Source: a virus. From it: DNA of 64,000 bases. The stretch spans positions 1 to 64,000 of IMG/VR virus record IMGVR_UViG_3300025093_000018. One strand, written 5' to 3'. The position numbers and the translations under genes were made by a program. Of the stretch, positions 18,224-28,000 are shown in pieces (position 1 is the first letter of the stretch; each line of letters begins with the position of its first letter). The notes below the pieces were generated by a model. The model was not told where the DNA came from. It searched no databases and was given only the letters and a program-made list of their open reading frames with translations.

Positions 18224-21200
18224 TAACTAAAAGTTTGATTGAATGATGCTAGATAGTTTGTCCCGTCGTAAAAAAGAATAATTAAATCTATAGCTGAAGC
18301 TCCAGTAGAAATTACTGGTGCAGTACCTCCAGGCCATTTAACTGCTGCAGGCCACACAAGGTCTCTTGGTGTAGTAGCGTCTTGAATTACTTTTACTACA
18401 TAAGATGCTCCTGCTTTAGGATTACTTAATGTTAAGGTAACATCTCCCGTGGCAGAGGCTAAATCTACTGTAGCAGCATTACTATCATTCCAATCAATTG
18501 TTTCAGTAGTTCCTGTAGGTGTTAAAGTAGAAGCAGCCGCAGAATATGCTTGACCTTCAACTCTATGGTTACCTTTTACATCTAGTGCCTCTGTAGGAGA
18601 GGTAGTATTTATACCTACTTTTCCTGTACTATCTAATTGTAATCCTGTATAATGTATTTTATAAGCTTGTGATCCTACTGTTGCACTTGTATCTACATCA
18701 ATAGAAGTACCACTTGTATATGTAGTAATTGTACCTGCATTAGTACCATCAGCAAAAATAAATTGAGAACCAACCATCGCTGCTGTAAATGTTGTACCAG
18801 AACCTGTAATAGTATTACCAGATTGTGATGCTGTACCTGTTTCATACTGTATAGGAGATACAGATAAATCATTAGCAGGCACTTTAACAAAAATACCTAA
18901 TTTACCAGTACCAGCCATATAAGAATCGGCTGTCTTAGCTAATAAGAAACTTGGCGTAGTTTCCTCCCAACCTATACCAAAAGAATTTCCAACTGAATTA
19001 GTTAAATCTGTTGATGTTGGATTATCTGATCTACCTATTATTATAGCTCCAGCTGCCGATGCAACACATCCTCCACCTATTGCTATAGATTCTATACCTG
19101 TAGCCTCTGCTTCTGTACCTATTGCAATAGTATGAGCAGCACCAACTATTGCTGTATGCCCTATACCTACACCGCTAGATGCTCCAGTATCTGTTACAGA
19201 ATATCCTATTAAAAAGTTTGCTGCTGTAGTAACAACAGATGTTCCAATAGCTATTGCATAATTAGCCCCGGCAGTTGTCGCTCCATTACCTATTGCTACT
19301 GAATACCCTGCCCCAGCATTTGCTTGAAATCCAACTGCTGTTGCTCTAAACCCAGTAGATACTGATGAACCGCCAAGTGCAACAGCATTATTTCCTGTAC
19401 CATCAGCGCCATTTCCAATAGCAACTCCTGCCCCTGTAGTTGATCCTACTCCAATAGCAATACCTCCATTAGCTGTGTTTGTAGCATCTTTCCCGATAGC
19501 TACAGATGATGAGGCTACACTTGCATTAGTTCCAATAGCAACTCCATATACAGCACCTGCTGCACTTTGAGTAGCACCTACACCTATAATAATTTGTTCT
19601 CTTGTACTCCCCGCATTATCACTTGCTCCATTTCCAATCACGATAGATGAAGCATGGGTAGCTGATGCATTAAGACCTATAATAACAGTAGTGTTAGTAT
19701 TAGGAACAGCACCTTCGCCTAATGACCAAGAACCATCATCTCTAATTTGAAAAAAGTCAACCCCCGCAGAATCTTCAACAAGAAAAGAGGTAGTTCCAGC
19801 ATCTGTCCCTTCCCCTTGAACATGTAATTTTGCATCTGGAGCATCATCACCTATCCCTAACCTACCATTTATATAGTTATAACCAGAATCAGATAAATAT
19901 AAACCGTATCTAGCTCCAACAGCAGGCGCTCCAGTTACAGCACTTAGATCAGGTGTATAATAAGCTTTAAATCCTGTAATAGTACCTAAATTAGAAGTAG
20001 ATAAACCACTCCAAGATCCTATAGCTTCGGTTATAGTACCATTAGCTGTAACAGTTTGAAATTCATTAAGAATGCCAATACCTTGGGTTACAGTACCCTG
20101 ATCAACTAAAATAATTCTATTAGCACTACCAACCATACCTCTAGATGCGGTAAGTGATTGTCCAGCAGTTGTTTGATTCCAAACAGCCATATTTCTAGAC
20201 CCTCTAATAGAGGTAAGGGCATCACCAGCAACAACATCTTGTAAAACTCCTACAGATTGAGTCCCAAAGAAAGCAGCTCCAGGAAGAACAGTTTTTGTAT
20301 TTTCTGTATAACTACCAACGTCTTGAAGTAATCCTGCGGTTGGCCCACCACCTTTAACAAACATTACAAGACCGTCTCTAACTTCAAATTTAGTCCCTAC
20401 AGTAGGAGAACTTGTATTAATAGCTATCTGCTCTGATCCTCCGTCTATCCAAAATAAGTTAGATCCACCGCCAGTAAAAAATGTAAAATCATCAGTTAAA
20501 GTAGCAACTACTGATGTAGGTACAGTACCACTTCCTGCGTAAATACCATAACTAAGCGGTGTGATGTCGCTTAACATAGCAAGTGTTCCGGACTTATCGG
20601 GAACAGTAACAGCTCTATCCGCAATACCAGCAAATGTAAATATTGATTCTACATTAGTTGTACTACTACTAAAAAATCCAAGCTTATCAACATAAGCTGT
20701 ATCGTTAGTTTTTAAATGTCTAAGAACCCCAGCAGAACCCCCACCAATAGCAACAGACCCTGTTACACCTATATCAGACTGGATTTTACTAGAAGTACCT
20801 ATAAGTACAGGTGATACACTTGCGTTAAGAATTGAGTGAGTAGAAGTGTTTAAACCAGATTTAAGTATTATCTTATCACCAGCTTTAACCTGTATAATAT
20901 TATCAGAAGCAAATGCTTGAAACCCTGCTTTAGGTGTTACCCCTATATAATCAAACCCCATAGTAGCTTCAGCATCATCAAAATAGATGTTTGCTTTAGC
21001 ATATCCACCAGAATCATTCGTTATAGCTACAACATTGTCAGAACTATCTCTTAAATTAATCTGACCACCACCATTTAATGCATCAATAGTTTGACCATCA
21101 TTAGTAGTATTTCCAGCCGCCAATACTTGAGCTAAAGTATCAACATTAGATTTAATACCTAAAAAATCTGCAGCTAAAATAGCAGAATCTGCAGTAGCCA

Positions 21201-21618
21201 TTAATATATCACCTATATTTAGAGTAGTTTCCCCAGCAATACCAGCAATAGTACCACTAACAGAAATTATCCAAAAATCACCCTTTTGAATATTAGCAGG
21301 TGCAGTAGCTGATAAACCTTCATCATCTACACCAGAACCTATTTGACCAGCCGTAACGCCGTCAGGGATAGCTCCAGTTGAGGCGTCATAAGTACCAATT
21401 AAAGCTCCAAATTTATTTAAATCATCAGCAGTTACTATCTTTTTAATAGTAGTATCGGAGTAAATATAAATGTCTTTTTCGCCTGTAGTTAATTGCCACA
21501 TTCTACCCTCATAAAGATCACCTCCAGTAGGGTGGGCACCTAACTTTTCAACAGAAAAATTTCTTATCTCATGTTTATTATGGTCAATATGTACGTGTAT
21601 ATTATTAGTGTCTGCCAT
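18223..21618 (-). CDS. Trimeric tail fibre with YadA-like head repeats
   Basis: An 1131-residue protein. The N-terminus (residues 1-60) has a HIDHNKHEIRNFSVEKLG attachment-like segment and GRMWQLTTGEKDIYIY, common at the baseplate end of fibres. Residues about 640-870 contain many YadA-head-like 14-residue repeats with SxAIGxxA spacing (SSVAIGKDATN, GGIAIGVGS, GYSVAIGNGAT), a left-handed beta-roll trimer known from adhesins. Residues about 1020-1131 form a C-terminal domain (ATVDLASATGDVTLTLSNP, then GTNYLASF) frequent at fibre ends. No autocleaving chaperone motif was spotted. It heads the fibre genes after four smaller baseplate-like proteins. Confidence 0.85.
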   Translation of the reverse strand: MADTNNIHVHIDHNKHEIRNFSVEKLGAHPTGGDLYEGRMWQLTTGEKDIYIYSDTTIKKIVTADDLNKFGALIGTYDASTGAIPDGVTAGQIGSGVDDEGLSATAPANIQKGDFWIISVSGTIAGIAGETTLNIGDILMATADSAILAADFLGIKSNVDTLAQVLAAGNTTNDGQTIDALNGGGQINLRDSSDNVVAITNDSGGYAKANIYFDDAEATMGFDYIGVTPKAGFQAFASDNIIQVKAGDKIILKSGLNTSTHSILNASVSPVLIGTSSKIQSDIGVTGSVAIGGGSAGVLRHLKTNDTAYVDKLGFFSSSTTNVESIFTFAGIADRAVTVPDKSGTLAMLSDITPLSYGIYAGSGTVPTSVVATLTDDFTFFTGGGSNLFWIDGGSEQIAINTSSPTVGTKFEVRDGLVMFVKGGGPTAGLLQDVGSYTENTKTVLPGAAFFGTQSVGVLQDVVAGDALTSIRGSRNMAVWNQTTAGQSLTASRGMVGSANRIILVDQGTVTQGIGILNEFQTVTANGTITEAIGSWSGLSTSNLGTITGFKAYYTPDLSAVTGAPAVGARYGLYLSDSGYNYINGRLGIGDDAPDAKLHVQGEGTDAGTTSFLVEDSAGVDFFQIRDDGSWSLGEGAVPNTNTTVIIGLNASATHASSIVIGNGASDNAGSTREQIIIGVGATQSAAGAVYGVAIGTNASVASSSVAIGKDATNTANGGIAIGVGSTTGAGVAIGNGADGTGNNAVALGGSSVSTGFRATAVGFQANAGAGYSVAIGNGATTAGANYAIAIGTSVVTTAANFLIGYSVTDTGASSGVGIGHTAIVGAAHTIAIGTEAEATGIESIAIGGGCVASAAGAIIIGRSDNPTSTDLTNSVGNSFGIGWEETTPSFLLAKTADSYMAGTGKLGIFVKVPANDLSVSPIQYETGTASQSGNTITGSGTTFTAAMVGSQFIFADGTNAGTITTYTSGTSIDVDTSATVGSQAYKIHYTGLQLDSTGKVGINTTSPTEALDVKGNHRVEGQAYSAAASTLTPTGTTETIDWNDSNAATVDLASATGDVTLTLSNPKAGASYVVKVIQDATTPRDLVWPAAVKWPGGTAPVISTGASAIDLIILFYDGTNYLASFNQTFS

Positions 21619-21626
21619 AATTTAAA

Positions 21627-22169
21627 TTATAATATATAAGTTGCTTTTACAGATAAATTAGCTAACGAATCTAATGAAGTTAAGGTTATATCATCAACTG
21701 CTGTTAATTCAATATTAATACCATCAGTTATATTTTCACCTGTAGCAGTGTAAACACTTACAGATATAATATCAGCTGCTCCGGGTACATTTACAACATA
21801 AGGAGTTGAAGCTACTAAAGATACAGATGTAACTATATGAGTACTGGCTACAACTGATAAACTAACAGTACCAGTCTCAACAAAGTTAAAATCACGTCCA
21901 CCATAAGATATACCATTAACTGTCAATCCAGCGGGGTAAGTAAATGATGATGGTAATTCACCTGTTGCAGACTCCTTCCATACATACTCCCTTTCTGTAG
22001 AAAGTACCCAAGCACGCATACCTTCATAATAACGATATGCATTAGAATCCCCGGCACCTAAATCTTGTAAGTCTGTAAGATCTGTAAATACAACCCTATC
22101 ATCTACAGGTGTTTGAGATCCTATACGAAGACCTTCTCCTTGAGCATTTTTATTAGTAATAGCTGACAT
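21627..22169 (-). CDS. Baseplate or fibre-associated beta protein
   Basis: One hundred and eighty residues. The first half has GAGDSNAYRYYEGMRAWVLS, which echoes the GRMWQLTTGE segment of the fibre downstream and suggests the same attachment fold. The second half is a Thr/Val/Ser-rich beta domain. It starts at the TAATG overlap with the previous gene and stops 8 bp before the fibre gene. Structural role inferred. Confidence 0.7.
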   Translation of the reverse strand: MSAITNKNAQGEGLRIGSQTPVDDRVVFTDLTDLQDLGAGDSNAYRYYEGMRAWVLSTEREYVWKESATGELPSSFTYPAGLTVNGISYGGRDFNFVETGTVSLSVVASTHIVTSVSLVASTPYVVNVPGAADIISVSVYTATGENITDGINIELTAVDDITLTSLDSLANLSVKATYIL

Positions 22170-22858
22170 TAAAAGATAAATTTATAATAGTAAGTAGCTG
22201 GTGCTATTGTATTTATACTGCAATATATTTTTCTATTGTTACCAGCATCTACAATAACATTAAATTGACTAGTAATATCTAGACCTGCTCCATCCTCAAT
22301 AGCCGTAACAGTACCATAAGAATCCGGTACAACAAACACTACCCTAGCTGTTACTGCAGCAACTAAACTAAATATATTAATAATAGTCGCTTTATCTGTC
22401 ACAGTTAAAGCAGCTTCTAAAGGCGCTGTTAAATCTCCAGGAACAGTAATATTATCTCCAGGACCTGATAATTGGCCGTACTTAAACGCAGCAGTAACCA
22501 CAACAGTTATAGACTCAATAAAACTTTGTGGATCTCCATTTGAATCTGTATAATATACAGTTAAATAGTAATTATATGTACCAGGTGAAGATGGTATACT
22601 ACCTCCGGTTAATGTTGTAGATGGTGTTAAATTAGTTCCTGTAGCTATAGGAGTTGGTGTTACACCTTCATTAATTGCCCAACTATCTACAGTACCATCA
22701 TTTTGTGTAATAGTTCCGGATAAAACGATACTACCAGGTAATGAAGTATCTACGTATGTATCTGGTGTAGCTGTAAATGTTGAGGTAGGCGGAGTGTACC
22801 CAGGTATTCCTGAGAACATATAATCTGCCATATTTTTAAATTGTTTTCCGCTTATCAT
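22169..22858 (-). CDS. Ig-like fibre or baseplate protein
   Basis: Two hundred and twenty-nine residues. Residues about 20-130 read as a bacterial Ig-like domain (TPDTYVDTSLPGSIVLSGTI, then GTYNYYLTVYYTDSNG). The remainder is beta-rich and resembles the C-terminal halves of its neighbours (KATIINIFSLVAAVTARVVF). It lies one base after the stop of the 493-residue gene. Surface-exposed structural protein inferred. Confidence 0.7.
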   Translation of the reverse strand: MISGKQFKNMADYMFSGIPGYTPPTSTFTATPDTYVDTSLPGSIVLSGTITQNDGTVDSWAINEGVTPTPIATGTNLTPSTTLTGGSIPSSPGTYNYYLTVYYTDSNGDPQSFIESITVVVTAAFKYGQLSGPGDNITVPGDLTAPLEAALTVTDKATIINIFSLVAAVTARVVFVVPDSYGTVTAIEDGAGLDITSQFNVIVDAGNNRKIYCSINTIAPATYYYKFIF

Positions 22859-22859
22859 G

Positions 22860-24341
22860 TTATTTCAATTTAGTTATTTCTAAATAACCAGCTAATGTAG
22901 TATTTAAAGAACTGGCAGCCCAAGAACTAGTAGTTGTTAATCCAAGGATAACGCCGTCACCAACCCCAGCTGTAGATCCAATAATTAGTAAAGCCTCTAC
23001 TTCATAAGAAGCTTGGTCAGAATCAGTCCACGCTGTTGTAGGACTAGCTACTGTTGCAATATCTTTTAAAACAGTAGTACCTGGAACACCTGCAGCTGCA
23101 GTAGTTAATCCATTTATACTGTAAAAATTAAATGTAAAATCATTATGTTTATCAGATACAACATTTATCTTTACCTTTACTTTATATGTACCTTCAGGTA
23201 ATGTGAACGATACTTTTTCCGTGGCTGGTCCGTCTGCATTCCACGCGGATACCAAAGCGTCCCCATTTGCAGTAGTTGTGTCAACTCTAGGGTTATAATT
23301 AGAACCTACAGCAGTTAAAGATGCATCTGCTGCAATATCGTATCTAACTATCTTAGAGTTATTTAACGGTTGATCTATTTGAATCCAGTTATTAAATACC
23401 GTAGGGTCTTTTTGGGGCGGTAATAGATAAGCACCTTGGTCAGTAGACCTTAAATCTACCCAATAATAATTATCGGCCGGTGTAGAGTAAAGACCTGGTA
23501 TCCATGTTGTAGGATCTATAGATTTAGGTCTAGTACCAGACCAAATTTCCCATGCCCATGGTAAAGCATATAATACATTTGGATCAGTTCCAGTCCACGC
23601 TAAATGTGTACCAAGATTAAAATTATCTACCTTTCCTTGTATAGCTTGGTTAAGTAAATTTCCTTGGTAAGCAGATAGTGGAGATGTTGTACTTGTAGAT
23701 GTAAGATTATTAATAACTCCTATAGCATCTAAGAAGTTAGTGATTAAATCCCCTTTCTTTATATACTGAACAGCATCCCACTGACACATTGCTGTACCAT
23801 GATTCTTAAATGTAACAGATTCATTACCGGTTACACGACCATTAATAGTCATATCAAACCCGTCTTCCATTACAATATCGTTTGACCCAGCAACATCATA
23901 ATCTTTATGTACAAAAGTTAATTGTTGTGCATCTGCTATATAAAATGTAACTTGCTCACCTGCAACTGCATTTGTAATGCTAGCAATAGTAGCGGATCCA
24001 CCACCAACTACAGTAACTACTACACTATGACATGTAGCAATAGCTGGAGACACTAATGATAAATCTAATACAGTAGTAGTAGGTGTTATATTAAGAGCTC
24101 CAGTCGTTTTAGATGTAGTTGTAGCTCCACCAATATTAACCCATGCTAGCACGCTAGGAGCTGATTCTTGGGCTTGGTAATTTAATTGTACATCCTGTAC
24201 ATAAATAATAGCCCCTTCTGGGATAAAATTAGCAGCGGCATTAGGATCTGGTAAACTAGCAACATTAGCCACAGGAGCTAACCTTGCATCTAAAGATTCT
24301 TTTATCTTAGGATTTAGATTATTATTAATTTCTGTTGCCAT
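22860..24341 (-). CDS. Tail fibre / baseplate protein
   Basis: Four hundred and ninety-three residues. The N-terminus (NNNLNPKIKESLDARLAPVA, then PEGAIIYVQD and LAWVNIGG) is an attachment-type segment frequent in phage fibre proteins. The C-terminal 180 residues form a beta jelly-roll-like domain (VRYDIAADASLTAVGSNYNP, then FTLPEGTYKVKVKINV) of the type often found at trimeric fibre tips. No enzymatic motif. It lies between an Ig-like protein and the 234-residue protein, all in one direction. Confidence 0.75.
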   Translation of the reverse strand: MATEINNNLNPKIKESLDARLAPVANVASLPDPNAAANFIPEGAIIYVQDVQLNYQAQESAPSVLAWVNIGGATTTSKTTGALNITPTTTVLDLSLVSPAIATCHSVVVTVVGGGSATIASITNAVAGEQVTFYIADAQQLTFVHKDYDVAGSNDIVMEDGFDMTINGRVTGNESVTFKNHGTAMCQWDAVQYIKKGDLITNFLDAIGVINNLTSTSTTSPLSAYQGNLLNQAIQGKVDNFNLGTHLAWTGTDPNVLYALPWAWEIWSGTRPKSIDPTTWIPGLYSTPADNYYWVDLRSTDQGAYLLPPQKDPTVFNNWIQIDQPLNNSKIVRYDIAADASLTAVGSNYNPRVDTTTANGDALVSAWNADGPATEKVSFTLPEGTYKVKVKINVVSDKHNDFTFNFYSINGLTTAAAGVPGTTVLKDIATVASPTTAWTDSDQASYEVEALLIIGSTAGVGDGVILGLTTTSSWAASSLNTTLAGYLEITKLK

Positions 24342-24346
24342 ATTAA

Positions 24347-25051
24347 TTATGTTGTTTTAATCGTAAATGTCTTCTTATGCGGTTCCGTAAATATAGTATC
24401 ATAATTTAATACCCAAAATTCATGAGATCCTACAGTGGTTTGAGTAAAATCTGATGCTGGAATCCATACTTTATTTGGTTCGATAGCCACCCCTTTAAAA
24501 TTGGCCCCTCCACTAGCTGTGGGTATAGCTACATATAATCTCTCTGGTACCCCATTTGTTGTAATTTCAAATGTATCTAATGAACTAGATATTTCAGATA
24601 GAGATGTACTATCTGGAGCTCCAACAGGAGCCGTCTTCATTCCATAATAAGTTGGTAGTACAGATGTAATGGTAAGTGAGGCATTTAAAGTTACCGGAGT
24701 AACACCATCAGTAATATCGACTGTAGATGTTACTACGAATGTAGACCCAACTGCTCCTAAAATAACACTGGTAGGTACACCAGATAACGGAGTAGCACTA
24801 CCTACTGTATTTGGTTCAGCTGTAGGATATGTAATAACATGAGAACTGGCTACAATACTATAACCAGTTGGCATGTTTACTATTGTAGAAGTAAATACTA
24901 CAGCACCATTATTATAATTTTCCGGTACTGTAATTTCACCTATAGATGATGAAAGTTCTAAGCGGGCTGTATTAAGACTTGCACCTTGCAGATCTTCTAG
25001 CCTTAGAATGATCTCAGAGATCGTTAAATCGTAAATATTATCTTTTGCCAT
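24347..25051 (-). CDS. Ig-like baseplate or fibre adaptor
   Basis: Two hundred and thirty-four residues, beta-rich. An N-terminal helix (LTISEIILRLEDLQGASLNT) is followed by two probable Ig-like sandwiches. It sits six bases after the 1869-residue protein and shares low-complexity beta character with the next three proteins, which suggests serial duplication of a fibre-attachment module. Function inferred from context. Confidence 0.7.
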   Translation of the reverse strand: MAKDNIYDLTISEIILRLEDLQGASLNTARLELSSSIGEITVPENYNNGAVVFTSTIVNMPTGYSIVASSHVITYPTAEPNTVGSATPLSGVPTSVILGAVGSTFVVTSTVDITDGVTPVTLNASLTITSVLPTYYGMKTAPVGAPDSTSLSEISSSLDTFEITTNGVPERLYVAIPTASGGANFKGVAIEPNKVWIPASDFTQTTVGSHEFWVLNYDTIFTEPHKKTFTIKTT

Positions 25052-25057
25052 TGTTTA

Positions 25058-28000
25058 TTAGTTAAATGAGTAAACGAACTTAGAAATGATTGACTGTATC
25101 GTAACATAGTCGTTTCCTTCATATACAATTCTTATTTTTATTGCTTTATCTCTTACCCTTGATTTATCAGTACCCTTACCAACTTCAACATATAAGTGAT
25201 CTTCCCTATATTCCATATTTTGTTTGATGATCCCGAATTCTAATCTATTGATATTCAGACCAGTAAGTGGTGCTGTAACAGGAGCTCCAAACTCATCAGT
25301 TATGCCTACATAGTTTACTCCATTCAACGTAATAGCATTCCCAATGATATAAAAAATATTGTTATGTACAAAGTGGGATCCTACAATACGTTCGGCTTCT
25401 TCAGCACTAATTCCAAAGTCTATAAGTAAGTTTCCACCATTCATAAACTGAGTAGCAGTCCATGAAATATATTCATGTCTTTGTTTCATTAATTGCGTAT
25501 AAGATCCGTCAGTAACTGCGAATGTCTCATAATCAACATCAGAATCAATCTTATATGTAATTCTACCCGGGAAAGTTCTATTACATATAAAGTGTAAATT
25601 ATTTAATATCTTTTGAGCTGAAGAATTATCAACCAACACAAATTCAAATTCAAACTTATCTTGATTACCATAGAAATGACAATAAGGTACATTAGGTGAA
25701 AAATGCTCCCAAACCTTATCCATATTATCTACAGCATTAAATGAATATAAATCATTACTTATATTAAATGTAAACAGAGGATTCCAACTTAATCTAGATA
25801 CCCACTTACTTATAGTTTCATTAAAATATAAACTACCTAATTTATTAGTCTCTACTAATACAGGCTCATATATTTGAAGTTGTTCATTATATCCCGGTAT
25901 AGTGGTATAACCGCCAGGCAATATAACCTCCCCTTTACTATTAGGACTTAATGTATCTAAACCATCTACTGCGTCATCAGTTGCTGTTCCCGCAGAAGCA
26001 TCTGTGACAGGTGTGTCAGAAGCTGCTTTTGTTTTCTTAGCGGTTTCATACGCAGCAAAATCAGCAGCATTTACAGGACCACTTAAATCTATATCTGTAA
26101 ATTCATCGTCTACCGGCGGATCAACTGGAGTATCTCCTCCAACATCACCAACCTCTACAGGTACATCACCTATAGGATCTGGGTCATTAGGGGGAACTGC
26201 AACCATTTGATATAAATCTGTAGTATACTTACCATCTAATTGGTTTAAGAATGAGAATATAACATTATTTCTTTCCCTATCATAATTAGCTTTTACGAAA
26301 CTTGGTAATCTATTATTATCTAACCTGTCCTTGTACTCGTTTAATATTACTTGTACTGCAAAATCACTAATAAGCTCCATACTATGCTGCTCACCTTGGC
26401 TTACAATTCTCCATATTTTGGTTTTATTTAAATCACACCCATATATGTACTCATCTGTTTTAATAATACTAAATTGTTGATCACTACCATATTCAGTAGA
26501 AATTATTTTCATTTTCTGTGCTAAGATCTTAGCATCATCAATAAATACTCCGTCTCCTTCACCCCCAACCATAGTACGTTGGTTCATAGGAACAACTCCT
26601 GTACCCTTTTCAAAAATACAGAATAAGTGATTATTATGAGCAACTAATTTTGTAATCTCTCCTAATTGTTTATTATAATCTCTAAAATTAAGACCACTAA
26701 AGTCTGTGTAACCATTTTTAAAGTTACCAGCAACAGCTGACTCAGAAACCATTACACGGTTACCATAATTTATATTTAAAACAGGAGACCTATCATTAAG
26801 AGCTGTATAATTACGATCACTAAATGCATAATGGTACCCGTGGTTATAACCAGCACTTTCATTTTGTCTAGAACCTCTAATATCTTCAATAGTATCTATT
26901 GGAAAATAAGTTCTATTTTTACCATATAATACTTTTTCTTCCGGGCTAAAGAACTCAAATGTTCTCATAGATGTATTATAATTACTCTCACATACAATAG
27001 GGAATACAGTACCTCTATCATATAAACCTGGTTGTAATAGATATGCATATAAAGTAGGGTCTGTGGCTGAAGGTGTACCTTCAATACCTAAAGAGTAATT
27101 TAATCTTTTATAAGCATAATTTATAAAACAATCCCCATCATAAATATCTATATCTGCATTATTTATTACATCTTCCCAACTATATCTTTTAGAAATTGCA
27201 TAATAAGGTTCGACAACACCAGAATTATTATATTTATTTTTCCAGTCTGTTTGTGTTTGTGGACCTATTGGTGAACTATAGATGTTAGAAACAACACCAA
27301 GTCTGAATCCTTCATGCTGTACTTTATATGTCCAATCAGCTATATCTGTACCAGCTAATCCATATCCATTTTGTTGAAATGCTAAATAATTACGAACACT
27401 CTGATCATCATTTCTAAGTTCATTAGCTAGGTATATATCTGCTTTATCATTTTGTTCTATCTTAGATATTTTAACCCCAATATAATCTGCAAAACGAATT
27501 TGATCAGCTGCCCATATAATACCAGTATTTACACCGCTTAATGCTTGCTCACTATTAGGGTTACTAGAATAAGGTTGATCAATTAAATTATTATCTTGCG
27601 CATCTCTTGCAGTATAGAATAGGTTTCGATCACTTTTAGAGGCAAACTGCCCGTTACTGAAAGAATCTTGATTATCGGGTATATAATTAACTTTAATAGA
27701 TTCACCAGTATCTAGATCATCTAATGGTGTAGGATCAAATACAATATTCTCAATACGTATATCTTGAATAGGTGTATTATCTGTAGAAGATACAGTATGT
27801 AAATTATTATTAATTGTATTTTGCATACCAGTTAAAGTATATGTACCAGTAACTTCTACTGTTTCAGTATACGCTAGAGTAGGTGTATTACCCTCACTAT
27901 TACCATAATATTTATAATATCTATAGATAGGTAATTTTACTTGTATTGTAAATGTACCAGTTTGTCCGACAGACATTGTATTTAAAGGAACGGAGAAAAC